Positions 8,228 to 16,790 of a stretch of DNA of 64,000 nt are shown piece by piece; positions within the stretch are counted from its first letter, which is position 1; each line of letters opens with the position of its first letter. The translations under genes were made by a program, and so were the position numbers. This DNA comes from Actinomycetes bacterium (GTDB taxonomy: Bacteria; Actinomycetota; Thermoleophilia; Solirubrobacterales; 70-9), in contig BOKP01000004.1 of NCBI GenBank assembly GCA_016861045.1, positions 423,975 through 487,974 on the forward strand, read 5' to 3'. Under the pieces are notes generated by a model. The model had not been told where the DNA came from. It saw only the letters and a list, made by a program, of their open reading frames with translations, and did no database searches.

Positions 8228-9514
8228 TCAGGAACGATCGCGCTCGATCGCCGCCGGCGCAGAGGCGGCCGCGAGGACTCCCGCCTCGGCGCCGGGGGTT
8301 GGAGAGCCCCGCTCGGCCCGGCGCCGCGCCTGCCGGCGCCGGCCCCACCGCATCAGCGGTCGCTCGAGGGCGTAGTAGCTGACCGCGGCGCAGGCGACGG
8401 TGACCGCGAGCGTCGTCACCAGGAGCACCGTGAAGCTCATCCCCGGCCACCAGTCGGCGGCGCCGAGGTCGAACATCAGGACCAGCGCCGGGAAGTGCCA
8501 GAGGAACATCCCGTAGGAGACGAGGCCGAGCCAGGTCGTGACCCGGTGGCGGAGGAAGCGGCGGTAGGCGCCGCCGCCCCCGGCGCCGAACGTCGCCGGC
8601 AGCAGGACGAGGAGGGCGATGAGGCCGAAGCTGGCGAACTCGAACGGGTAGATGTCGACGTCGCGGAGCGGGTAGGTCGCGAGCGGGTAGGGGACGAGGA
8701 CGAAGAGGCTGACGGCCAGGTACAGGCCGAGGGCCGCGCTCAAGGGCGCCCACGGCCTGGTCCTCACCGTCCGCACCCACGCCGGCTCGCCGCCGCGCTG
8801 CTCGACCCAGACCGAGACCGAGGCGAGGCCGAGGCCGAGGGCGAACCACAGGCCGGTCCCGATCGGGGAGAAGTTGAGGACCTGGCCGATGCCGCCGATC
8901 GGCCAGACGACCGAGGCCGGCAAGGAGACGAGAGCCAGGGTCGAGATCGCGGCGAGCTCGGGCACCAGCCAGCTCCGGGTGCGCCGGTGGCGCCCGACCC
9001 AGGCCAGGGCGACGACGATGAGCGGCAGCATGGCGTAGAAGAGCACCTCGACGGCGAGGCTCCAGGCCGGGGGGATGGCGCAGCGGTAGGAGTCGGCGGC
9101 GCAGGCGCCCTCCGGCGTGAAGATCGGGTAGTTCTGGAGCAGCCCGTAGTACGCCCACCAGTTGCCGCTGAAGGCCCCCGCCATTCCGGGCACGATCGCG
9201 GTGACCGTCAGGGCCGCCCAGTACGCCGGCGCGATCCGCAGGAACCGGCGCTCGGCGTAGCCCGAGAAGGTCGGGCGATCCCGTCCCGCGACGCGGGCGG
9301 CGACGAACGGGCGGTAGAGGAGGAAGGCCGACAGGAGGAAGAAGAACGGAACCCCGATGTTCAGGTGGGCGAGGACCGCGCCCGCGACCGAGTCGACGGG
9401 ACCACCGATGAACACCGTGAACAGGGCGACGTGGAAGACGAGGATCGAGAGCGCCGCGATCCCGCGCAGGGAGTCGAAGAGCGGGAACCGCAGGTGGCTT
9501 GGCGGTACTTCCAT
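8228..9514 (-). CDS. Acyltransferase-3 family membrane protein (OafA-like)
   Basis: A 428-residue protein with ten to eleven membrane helices. The family signature FDSLRGIAALSILVFH gives the conserved Arg17 and His28. These enzymes move acetyl or other acyl groups from cytoplasmic acyl-CoA to glycans on the outer face of the membrane. It converges on the GT-C gene at 6629 with a 12-base gap. A second family member lies immediately upstream at 9579, so two different O-acylations of the same polymer are plausible. The ATG start has TACGAT twelve bases upstream. Confidence 0.9.
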   Translation of the reverse strand: MEVPPSHLRFPLFDSLRGIAALSILVFHVALFTVFIGGPVDSVAGAVLAHLNIGVPFFFLLSAFLLYRPFVAARVAGRDRPTFSGYAERRFLRIAPAYWAALTVTAIVPGMAGAFSGNWWAYYGLLQNYPIFTPEGACAADSYRCAIPPAWSLAVEVLFYAMLPLIVVALAWVGRHRRTRSWLVPELAAISTLALVSLPASVVWPIGGIGQVLNFSPIGTGLWFALGLGLASVSVWVEQRGGEPAWVRTVRTRPWAPLSAALGLYLAVSLFVLVPYPLATYPLRDVDIYPFEFASFGLIALLVLLPATFGAGGGGAYRRFLRHRVTTWLGLVSYGMFLWHFPALVLMFDLGAADWWPGMSFTVLLVTTLAVTVACAAVSYYALERPLMRWGRRRQARRRAERGSPTPGAEAGVLAAASAPAAIERDRS

Positions 9515-9578
9515 GCGCCCGGCTGGATCGTAGACCGAATTCCGCGCCAGGCCGCCGATCGGGCCGGGCGCCCGACCA

Positions 9579-10838
9579 TCAGGGCCCGGTCGTGTCGCGC
9601 GTGGCCCGGCGCGCCCAGCGCGCCGCCCGGGCCCGGATCGGCCGCTCGATGACGCGGGCCGACATGTAGCCCCAGAGGATCGAGGCGGGGACGACGGCGA
9701 GCAGCCAGACCGCCGCCGCCCCGGCGGTTCCCGACGGCATCGAGACCAGCCGCGCGAGGCAGGTGATGATCACGAGGTGGATCAGGTAGATGCCGTAGCT
9801 GACGTCGCCGAGCCAGCGCACCGGGGCGTTGATGAAGGGCATCTGCCAGCGCTCGCCGGAGAAGATCGTCGCGGCGGCGAAGAGCCCGATCAGCGCCGTG
9901 TAGAGGAGCCCCACCAGCGGCGAGTAGTGGACCGACGCCGGCTGCACGACCGCGACCAGCGCGGCGATCGCGGCGAATCCGGCGACCGCCGCGAGCTGGG
10001 CCGCGCGGGCCCGCCCGGGGCCGAAGGCGGCCGCGATCGCCTGCCGCCGCGAGAACAGCAGGGCGACCGTCATGCCGACCCCGAACGAGAACGCCCAGTA
10101 GGGGAACTGGATCTCCCCGGCGAGGTAGAGCTCGTCGATCCGGGCGGCCGAGATGTCGATCGACAGCAGTGAGGCGATCGAGTCGAGGTTCGTCATCAAC
10201 AGCCTCCAGGCGACCGCGATCGCGGCGCTGATCGCCAGCCCGATCAGCGGGTGCCGGAACCAGCGCGCCGCGAAGAAGACCAGCAGGATGTAGAAGATGA
10301 CGTCCGAGGAGAGCGTCCAGATCGCCCGGTTCATCCCGAACCCGAGGAAGTACTGGAAGTTGACCAGCTCGGCCGGGACCTCGAAGGTCGTGAGGGTCAG
10401 GAAGATGTTGCCGAGGCCCGGGAACGCGAGCGGGGGCTCGAACGGCACCGTCGCGATCAGCAGCAGGCTGAGGGCGAGGACCAGGAAGTAGGCGGGAAAC
10501 AGCCGCGCGGCCCGCCGGACCGCGAAGGCGCTGACCGACCCGAGCTCGCCGCCGCGCGCCGCCACCGGCAGGAACATCACGAACCCGCTGACGATGAACA
10601 GCGCGTTGAGCGAGCTCTGGCCGGGATCGATCGCCCAGACGAAGCTGCCGATCGCGCCGTCCTCGGGCCCCATCCCGATCCGGGCGTTCTGCAGCGTGTG
10701 GAAGATCACGATCGCGAGGATCGCGATCCCGCGAAAGCCGTCGAACGCGGGGACGACCGGGACCCCCGATGCGGCCCTGCGCATCTTGCCCGGGTCGATC
10801 GGCTCGTGGCGCGCGACATTGGTCGCGGATCCGCTCAA
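9579..10838 (-). CDS. Acyltransferase-3 family membrane protein (OafA-like)
   Basis: A 419-residue protein with the signature AFDGFRGIAILAIVIFH (conserved Arg36, catalytic His47) and about ten membrane helices, typical of O-antigen or exopolysaccharide O-acetylases. The start is TTG at 10838 with a strong GGGAGGAG ribosome site. A TAGAGT hexamer lies about 28 bases further up, so this gene has a real leader, unlike many neighbours. It is in tandem with the acyltransferase at 8228 and divergent from the methyltransferase at 10917. A third member lies at 44353. Confidence 0.9.
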   Translation of the reverse strand: MSGSATNVARHEPIDPGKMRRAASGVPVVPAFDGFRGIAILAIVIFHTLQNARIGMGPEDGAIGSFVWAIDPGQSSLNALFIVSGFVMFLPVAARGGELGSVSAFAVRRAARLFPAYFLVLALSLLLIATVPFEPPLAFPGLGNIFLTLTTFEVPAELVNFQYFLGFGMNRAIWTLSSDVIFYILLVFFAARWFRHPLIGLAISAAIAVAWRLLMTNLDSIASLLSIDISAARIDELYLAGEIQFPYWAFSFGVGMTVALLFSRRQAIAAAFGPGRARAAQLAAVAGFAAIAALVAVVQPASVHYSPLVGLLYTALIGLFAAATIFSGERWQMPFINAPVRWLGDVSYGIYLIHLVIITCLARLVSMPSGTAGAAAVWLLAVVPASILWGYMSARVIERPIRARAARWARRATRDTTGP

Positions 10839-10902
10839 GCTTGGGGTCTCCTCCCGTCGTGCGGGCGCGAACTCTAAGCCACCCCCGCCCCCTGGATCGC
10901 TC

Positions 10903-10908
10903 TAGACT
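10903..10908 (+). promoter_or_regulatory. -10 hexamer TAGACT before a TTG start
   Basis: TAGACT is followed by eight bases and then TTG at 10917, with no ribosome site. The identical hexamer stands before the genes at 12981 and 736. Confidence 0.45.
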
Positions 10909-10916
10909 CCCCGGCC

Positions 10917-11933
10917 TTGGAGCGATTCGAGACAGCCGTGCCGCTGCGCGGGGACGACCCGGGCCAGTGGGGTGCCTCGATGGCCAACATGTCCGAGATC
11001 ATGTTCCCGGTCCTCGATGCGGCCGGGGTTCGCAGCCTGGCCGAGATCGGTGCCTACGCCGGCGACCTGACCGCCGTCCTGCTCGAGTGGGCGGGGCCCG
11101 CGGGCGCGACCGTGATCGCCGTCGACCCGACGCCGCAGCAGGCGCTGCTCGACCTCGCGGAGGAGCGCGCGGAGCTGCGGCTCGAGCAGGCGACGAGCCT
11201 CGACGCGATCCCCCGGATGGATCTGCCCGACGCCTTCATCATCGACGGCGACCACAACTACTTCACGGTCAGCGAGGAGCTGAAGCTGATCGAGGAGCGT
11301 GCCGGCGAGGCTGCCATGCCGCTGCTCCTCTTCCACGACGTCTGCTGGCCCCACGCGCGCCGCGACGCCTATTACGCCCCCGATCGCATCCCCGAGGAGT
11401 ACCGCTCGACGATCGCCTCCGGGGTTGGGATCGCGCCCGGTGAGCCGGGGCTCACCTACGGCGGGCTCCCGTACGTCCACGTGCAGGAGCGGGAGGGCGG
11501 CGAGCGCAACGGGGTGCTGACCGCGATCGAGGACTTCCTCGAGGAGCGGCCCGGGCTCGAGTTCGCGCTGCTGCCGATGTTCTTCGGCTTCGGCGTCTGC
11601 TGGCGGCGGGACGCGCCCTACGCCGGGGCGCTGCGGTCGCTGACCGCGCCGCTGGATCGCAATCCGGTGATCGCGCGCCTCGAGTGGAACCGCGTCTGCA
11701 CGCTGGCCGAGAGCCACGTGGCGCGAACGCACCTCGCGGTCCTCAAGGAGAAGCACACCGAGCAACAGGCGCGCTGCCGGCGCCAGGAGGACCTCCTGCG
11801 CGAGGTCGAGCGATCGACCCGGCTCCGCATCGCCGAGAAGCTGGCGCGCTTCCGCCGCCGCGACCAGCCCGACATGCGCGCCCGGATCGCCGCCGAGCTC
11901 GATTCGGGCGCGAGCGCCACCGACCCCGCCTAG
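10917..11933 (+). CDS. Class I SAM-dependent methyltransferase with C-terminal coiled coil
   Basis: A 338-residue protein. The SAM site is SLAEIGAYAGDLT (40-52), followed by ATVIAVDPTPQQ and the acidic DAFIIDGDHNYFTV (105-118), as in Methyltransf_24 or CmcI-like enzymes. A histidine-rich stretch (LLLFHDVCWPHARRDAYY) may bind a metal. Residues about 270-315 are strongly charged and predicted to be helical coiled coil. The TTG start eight bases after TAGACT gives MERFETAVPL. It converges on the glycosyltransferase at 11943 and probably methylates a sugar of the polymer. Confidence 0.75.
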   Translation: MERFETAVPLRGDDPGQWGASMANMSEIMFPVLDAAGVRSLAEIGAYAGDLTAVLLEWAGPAGATVIAVDPTPQQALLDLAEERAELRLEQATSLDAIPRMDLPDAFIIDGDHNYFTVSEELKLIEERAGEAAMPLLLFHDVCWPHARRDAYYAPDRIPEEYRSTIASGVGIAPGEPGLTYGGLPYVHVQEREGGERNGVLTAIEDFLEERPGLEFALLPMFFGFGVCWRRDAPYAGALRSLTAPLDRNPVIARLEWNRVCTLAESHVARTHLAVLKEKHTEQQARCRRQEDLLREVERSTRLRIAEKLARFRRRDQPDMRARIAAELDSGASATDPA

Positions 11934-11942
11934 ACGGGACGG

Positions 11943-12857
11943 CTACTCGGCCTTGGCCGCGGGCCCGCGGCCGACCAGCGCCGCGAGGCGGTCCCGCACC
12001 GCCCGGTAGCGGTTGGCGAGGCGCCATGCCTTGCTGTCGACGAAGTCGTCGTAGACCCGCTCCAGCGCCTTGTAGCGCAGCTCCTGCTCGACCGCGACGG
12101 CCCGGGCGGCTCCGAGCTCGGCCTCCGCCCGCCTTGCCCGCTGCAGCGGATCGCCGACCGGGGGGTCGAGGTGGGGGAGCCGGCCCTCCCACTTCTCGGC
12201 GAGGCGGATGTAGGACTCGATCCAAGCGTCCGGGTCGCTGACCAGCTCGAGCCGGTGGTGGTGGATCATCCGGAAGTCGGCGGTGACGATCTTCTTGCCG
12301 GCCTCGCGGGCCTGGCAGCAGATGTCGAAGTCGTAGCCGTGCAGCTTGCCGAGCGTCTCGTCGAAGCGCAGGTTGCGGACCGCCCACGGGGAGAGGACGA
12401 GGATGAAGCCGTCGAGCGAGTCGACCTCGCCCGTGTGGCAGAACGAGGGGGTGGTCTCGGGGTCCCATGACATCGAGTCGAACTGACCGCCGCCGATCTC
12501 GGGGTAGCGGTGGGTGAACGACGCCCACGTCACCGCGCCGTCCCACCAGGCGATGCTGCGGACCCCGATCGCGCCGGCGCAGCCGACGATCGCCACGTCG
12601 GGGTCCTCGAGGCTCGCGCGGATCGTCCGGCAGAAGTCGTCGTCGTCGATCTCCGCGTCCTGGTGGAGCAGGACGAGGGCCTCGAGGTCGTCGTGCTCGG
12701 CGGCCACGTCGAGCAGCAGGTTGTAGTTCTTGAACAGCGTCCCGATGCTCTGATGGGGCACGACGAGCGAGTCGGGCTCGCGCACCCGGTCGATGCCCGG
12801 CCGTGCGCACCGGTCGTACATCTCCGAGTCCGTGACTGCGGTGCCGAACAGGATCAT
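11943..12857 (-). CDS. Glycosyltransferase, StrF-like domain (Glyco_tranf_2_5), with C-terminal coiled coil
   Basis: A 304-residue protein from the ATG at 12857, MILFGTAVTDSEMYDRCARP, which matches the conserved start of the StrF/Glyco_tranf_2_5 domain. The frame is open up to 12962, but those extra residues do not look like the family. ALVLLHQDAEIDDDDF contains the donor-binding DxD-like site (about 65-74), followed by WDGAVTWASF and GYDFDICCQAREAG. The last 90 residues are charged coiled coil. It is divergent from the GT2 at 12981. It probably adds one sugar of the repeat unit. Confidence 0.75.
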   Translation of the reverse strand: MILFGTAVTDSEMYDRCARPGIDRVREPDSLVVPHQSIGTLFKNYNLLLDVAAEHDDLEALVLLHQDAEIDDDDFCRTIRASLEDPDVAIVGCAGAIGVRSIAWWDGAVTWASFTHRYPEIGGGQFDSMSWDPETTPSFCHTGEVDSLDGFILVLSPWAVRNLRFDETLGKLHGYDFDICCQAREAGKKIVTADFRMIHHHRLELVSDPDAWIESYIRLAEKWEGRLPHLDPPVGDPLQRARRAEAELGAARAVAVEQELRYKALERVYDDFVDSKAWRLANRYRAVRDRLAALVGRGPAAKAE

Positions 12858-12980
12858 CGCTTTGCGTCGGGCATTGGTCGGTCGCGATTGGGAAGCGACC
12901 CACGTGGGCTCGTGCTCCACGGTCGGCAACCCTCGGAGAGCGGCATGGTATGCGATGAGCACCTAGACTGCACCACCCGG

Positions 12981-14540
12981 ATGGAGCGCGTGAACGACAG
13001 CGATCCCGCTCCGTTCGACGCCGATCTCTTCGCCCGGTGCGAGGGCCCGCTGCCGTCCGGGCTCCGGGCCGGCAGGTCGAACGCGATCTTCTGCGTCGGG
13101 TCCTGCTTCCACCGCCGCGGCGAGGTCCGGAGGCTCTGGATCCGCGCCGGGGGCGGCCTGACCGAGGTTCGAAACCGGTCGCTGCCGCGCCACGACCTGT
13201 TCCTCGAGCTGCACCGATCGGCCGCCGGCTCCGATCCCGAGGACCGCTCCTACCGCAGCGGCTTCTGGTCGGTCGTCCCGGTGGGTCCGCTCGAGCCCGG
13301 CCCGATGGAGATCGCGGTGGTGGCCGAGCTCGGGGACGGCTCGACGGTCGCGGCGCCGTTCGCCGAGATCCCGATCGTGCCGGCGCCGCCCCGGCCCGGC
13401 GGGGACGCGGAGCGACCGGCCCGGATCGGGATCTGCATGGCGACCTACGAGCCGGATCCGGAGCTGCTCGCCGTCCAGATCGACTCGATCAGGGCGCAGA
13501 CGAACCGGGACTGGGTGTGCTACGTCAGCGACGATCACTCCTCCGAGCCCGCCTGGGAGGAGATCCGGCGCATCGTCGGCGACGACGAGCGGTTCGTGCT
13601 CTCGCGGGCCGGCGAGCGGATCGGCTTCTTCCGCAACTTCGAGCGCGCGCTCTCGATGGCCTCCGAGGAGTGCGAGCTGATCGCGCTCAGCGACCAGGAC
13701 GACCGCTGGTACCCGGAGAAGCTCGACGCGCTCGCGGCCGCGATCGGCGGGCATCAGCTCGTCTACAGCGACCAGCGCCTGACGCTGCGGGACGGAACGG
13801 TGATTCGCGACACGCTCTGGGTGGGGCGCAGCAGGAACGAGGACAGCCTCTACTCGATCGCGACGGCGAACACGATCGTCGGCGCCTCCGCGATCATGCG
13901 CAGGGACCTGCTCGACCGGATCCTGCCCTTTCCCCGCAGCCCCGGCTGGCAGTTCCACGACCACTGGATCTCCGCGGTCGCGCTGGCCGCCGGCTCGGTC
14001 GGCTACATCGACCGCCCCCTCTACGACTACGTGCAGCACGAGACCGCGGTCGTGGGGCGGGTGTCGGTCGAGGGGGCCGGCGAGGAGCGGGGGCCGGGCC
14101 CGTTGTCCTCCCTGCGGCATCCACGGCGGATGCTGATCCGCTGGAAGTGCATCTACTTCCGCAGCTTCATCCACGTGGCCCTGCAGGCCGAGGTGCTGCT
14201 CGGCCGCTGCTCGGATCGGATGAGCGCCCGCGACGCACGGGCCCTGCGCCGCCTGATCGCCGCCGACCGCTCGCCGCTCGGGGCGCTCGAGCTCGCGGTC
14301 AGGCCCGTCCGCGAGATCTGGGGGCGAAACGAGACGCTCGGGACCGAGTGGCACCTGCTGAAGGGGATCGCCTGGCTTTGGCTCGTCCGCCTGCGGGAGG
14401 TCGGCCGGCGCTCGCCGACGGGTGCGAGGCAGGACGTCACGGTGCCGGAGTTCGACATCGGCTCGTTCGCGCAGTGGCGCCTGAAGCGATGGATCCAGGG
14501 CCGCTCCCGGGCGGCGGTCCGGGCCACCTCCAGCGTCTAG
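12981..14540 (+). CDS. Glycosyltransferase family 2 with N-terminal accessory domain
   Basis: A 519-residue protein. Residues 20-135 form an accessory domain (AGRSNAIFCVGSCFH, RSYRSGFWSVVP) that recurs in the protein at 18431. The GT-A domain starts at about 149 with ICMATYEPDPELL and continues with CYVSDDHSSEP and the metal-binding LSDQDDRWYPEKL (DQD at 238-240). FHDHWISAVAL and RPLYDYVQH are typical of rhamnan/O-antigen GT2 enzymes. ATG at 12981 stands eleven bases after TAGACT (12964-12969). The Wzt-like ABC protein follows within 45 bases, so this enzyme probably extends the chain exported by it. Confidence 0.88.
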   Translation: MERVNDSDPAPFDADLFARCEGPLPSGLRAGRSNAIFCVGSCFHRRGEVRRLWIRAGGGLTEVRNRSLPRHDLFLELHRSAAGSDPEDRSYRSGFWSVVPVGPLEPGPMEIAVVAELGDGSTVAAPFAEIPIVPAPPRPGGDAERPARIGICMATYEPDPELLAVQIDSIRAQTNRDWVCYVSDDHSSEPAWEEIRRIVGDDERFVLSRAGERIGFFRNFERALSMASEECELIALSDQDDRWYPEKLDALAAAIGGHQLVYSDQRLTLRDGTVIRDTLWVGRSRNEDSLYSIATANTIVGASAIMRRDLLDRILPFPRSPGWQFHDHWISAVALAAGSVGYIDRPLYDYVQHETAVVGRVSVEGAGEERGPGPLSSLRHPRRMLIRWKCIYFRSFIHVALQAEVLLGRCSDRMSARDARALRRLIAADRSPLGALELAVRPVREIWGRNETLGTEWHLLKGIAWLWLVRLREVGRRSPTGARQDVTVPEFDIGSFAQWRLKRWIQGRSRAAVRATSSV

Positions 14541-14550
14541 AATCGCCCTC

Positions 14551-14686
14551 ACGGAGGCGAAAGATGCGCGTCCCGCCACCTGATGCGCCGTCAGCAGACG
14601 ACAGAGGAGACCGAGTCCGTGGCGCTGCCGGATGCCGTCGAGCGCCGGTTCACTGTCGACTCCCCGGTGGCGATCGAGCTTCGTGA
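14551..14686 (+). other. Short SD-driven ORF (ATG 14564) overlapping the ABC ATPase start in another frame
   Basis: ACGGAGGCGAAAG gives a well-spaced ribosome site for the ATG at 14564. That ATG opens a 40-codon frame ending at 14686, out of frame by one base with the ABC ATPase. The start of the ATPase at 14583 has only a weak site. Either the short frame is a leader ORF coupled to the ATPase, or one base is wrong here. Confidence 0.4.
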
Positions 14687-15875
14687 CGTCCGCAAGACGT
14701 TCCGGATCCCCAGGCACCGGGTCACGACGTTCAAGGAGCGCGCCGCCCATCCGTTCGGGCGCAGCGAGTACCGCGAGCTGAACACCCTCAGCGGCATCTC
14801 GCTCGACATCCACGAGGGCGAGTTCTTCGGGATCGTCGGCCGCAACGGCTCCGGCAAGAGCACCCTGCTGAAGATCATGGCGAGCATCTACGCCGCCGAC
14901 GCGGGGAGGATCCGCGTCGCGGGCCGGCTCGCGCCGTTCATCGAGCTCGGCGTCGGCTTCGATCCCGAGCTCGCGGCCAGCGACAACATCATCCTCAACG
15001 GGGTGATGATGGGGCTGAGCCGGCGCGAGGCGAGGCGCCGGATCGACGCCGTCATGGACTTCGCCGAGCTTCGCGACTTCGAGGACCTGAAGCTGAAGAA
15101 CTACTCGTCGGGGATGACGGTCCGGCTCGCGTTCGCGGTCATGGTGCAGGCGGACGCCGACGTGCTGCTGATCGACGAGGTGCTCGCGGTCGGAGATGCG
15201 AGCTTCCAGCAGAAGTGCACCGACACGTTCTACGGGATGCGGAACGCGGGCAAGACGATCGTGCTCGTCACCCACGACATGACGGCGGTCCAGAGCTACT
15301 GCGACCGGGCGATGCTCCTGCACGACGGGCGCAGCAGGTTCGTGGGGGACCCCGAGGAGGTGGGTCGCCGCTACCTCCAGCTCAACTTCACGAAGGAGAC
15401 GGGACCGCTCCCCCAGGGCCTCGAGCCGGGATCGCCCGACGTTCACGCCAAGGTCGTCGACGCCTGGCTCGAGGACCGCGACGGCGAGCGTCAGGAGAAC
15501 GTCGGCGGCCGCGATCCGATCCGCCTGAAGACGATCATCGAGGCGCGGGAGCGGCTCGAGAACCTCGTCGTCGGCTACCACCTCTACGACGTCCGCGGCG
15601 TCCACCTCCTCGGCTTCAACTACTCGCCGCGGGAGTCCGGCGACGGAGCTCCCGAGGTGCTGGAGGAAGGCCAGCGGCTGCGGATCAGCGTCGAGCTCGA
15701 GAACCGGCTCGCCAAGGGCCATTACTTCCTCAGGTGCTGGGTCGCCCGGGATCGCGAGCCGGGCGATCTGACCCTGCAGGTGTTCGACCTCCTCGACTTC
15801 GTCGTCTACGACGTCGACCCGATCGCCGGGCTGATCAAGGTCGAGCCGGTGATGAGCTCGGAGACGGTGGAGTGA
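14583..15875 (+). CDS. wzt: Polysaccharide ABC exporter, ATP-binding protein (Wzt type) with carbohydrate-binding C-terminus
   Basis: A 430-residue protein. Walker A is GRNGSGKST (86-94), the signature is NYSSGMTV (173-180), Walker B is VLLIDEV (194-200) and the H-loop is LVTHDM. The wide gap between the start and Walker A and the helix FKERAAHPFGRSEYRELN are typical of the Wzt/TagH/RfbE group. Residues about 280-430 match the Wzt C-terminal beta-sandwich, which reads the terminal modification of O-antigen chains. It overlaps wzm by GTGA and would export finished glycan across the membrane. The start could also be GTG 14621 (see the overlapping short ORF at 14564). Confidence 0.93.
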   Translation: MRRQQTTEETESVALPDAVERRFTVDSPVAIELRDVRKTFRIPRHRVTTFKERAAHPFGRSEYRELNTLSGISLDIHEGEFFGIVGRNGSGKSTLLKIMASIYAADAGRIRVAGRLAPFIELGVGFDPELAASDNIILNGVMMGLSRREARRRIDAVMDFAELRDFEDLKLKNYSSGMTVRLAFAVMVQADADVLLIDEVLAVGDASFQQKCTDTFYGMRNAGKTIVLVTHDMTAVQSYCDRAMLLHDGRSRFVGDPEEVGRRYLQLNFTKETGPLPQGLEPGSPDVHAKVVDAWLEDRDGERQENVGGRDPIRLKTIIEARERLENLVVGYHLYDVRGVHLLGFNYSPRESGDGAPEVLEEGQRLRISVELENRLAKGHYFLRCWVARDREPGDLTLQVFDLLDFVVYDVDPIAGLIKVEPVMSSETVE

Positions 15876-16786
15876 AGGCGACGGCCGCCGCCGGCCTCGC
15901 CGACGCCGAGCCGCCGAGCCCGACGACCGGGCCGGAGCCGGCGGACGGCGTCGGTGCCGGTCTGCAGGAGGTCAGGGGCCCGTCCGCGTTCGGCGGCGGG
16001 CGCCGGCGCTTCCTCGAGCTCCTGCTGCTGATGGCGATGACCGACTTCAAGAAGACGTTCTTCGGCACCGTCCTCGGCTACGCCTGGTCGCTGCTGCGGC
16101 CGCTCCTCACGTTCGCCGTGCTGCTCGTCGTCTTCACGAGGATCATCCGGATCGGCTCCCAGATCCCGAGCTACCCGATGTTCCTGCTGTTCAACATCGT
16201 CTTCTTCGGGTTCTTCCAGGAGGCGACGATGACCGCGACGACCGCGGTCGTGGGGCGCGAGTCGATCGTCCGCAAGACGCAGTTCCCGCGGCTCGTGATC
16301 CCGCTGGCCGCGGTGCTCACGGCGCTGCTCAACCTCGGGATGAACCTGATCGCGGTCGTCGTCTTCTTCCTCTTCTTCGGCGTCGGGCCGATGTGGACCT
16401 GGCTTCTGTTCCCGGTCCTGCTCGGCCTGATGCTGATCCTGGCATCCGCGGTCGCGACGCTGCTTTCGGCCCTCTACGTCCGCCGCCGCGACGTGGCGAT
16501 CATCTGGGGCGTGCTGTCGATGGCCCTCTTCTACGGCAGCATGGTCCTGATCCCGATCAGCTTCGTCCCCGAGGGACTGCTCCGCGACCTGATGTTCATC
16601 AATCCCCTGGTCCCGATCATGGTCCAGGCGCACCAGTGGATCATCGATCCGGGCGCGCTCGGCGCCGTCGAGGCGGCCGGCGGCTGGCTCGGGCTGCTGC
16701 CGGCGGCGATCGTGTTCGTCGGCGTCTGCGCCTGGTCCACGCACTTCTTCAACCGGGAGGCGCCGCGGGTCGCCGAGGAGCTCTAG
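15872..16786 (+). CDS. wzm: Polysaccharide ABC exporter, permease (Wzm type)
   Basis: A 304-residue ABC-2 permease. A 45-residue hydrophilic start is followed by MTDFKKTFFGTVLGYAWSLL, the conserved amphipathic entry of polysaccharide/polyol-phosphate export permeases. Six membrane helices follow, with RDVAIIWGVLSMALFYGSMV and NPLVPIMVQAHQWI, both family motifs. The GTG start at 15872 overlaps the wzt stop by four bases. Together with wzt it forms a complete exporter. The gene order wzt-wzm-GTs is that of an ABC-dependent glycan locus. Confidence 0.93.
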   Translation: MKATAAAGLADAEPPSPTTGPEPADGVGAGLQEVRGPSAFGGGRRRFLELLLLMAMTDFKKTFFGTVLGYAWSLLRPLLTFAVLLVVFTRIIRIGSQIPSYPMFLLFNIVFFGFFQEATMTATTAVVGRESIVRKTQFPRLVIPLAAVLTALLNLGMNLIAVVVFFLFFGVGPMWTWLLFPVLLGLMLILASAVATLLSALYVRRRDVAIIWGVLSMALFYGSMVLIPISFVPEGLLRDLMFINPLVPIMVQAHQWIIDPGALGAVEAAGGWLGLLPAAIVFVGVCAWSTHFFNREAPRVAEEL

Positions 16787-16790
16787 CCGC

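Noticed and set aside
12858..12962. N-terminal extension of the StrF-like glycosyltransferase to the ATG at 12962
   Set aside because: The 35 extra residues do not look like the family. The conserved domain starts exactly at MILFGTAVTD (12857). The region overlaps the divergent TAGACT promoter area.
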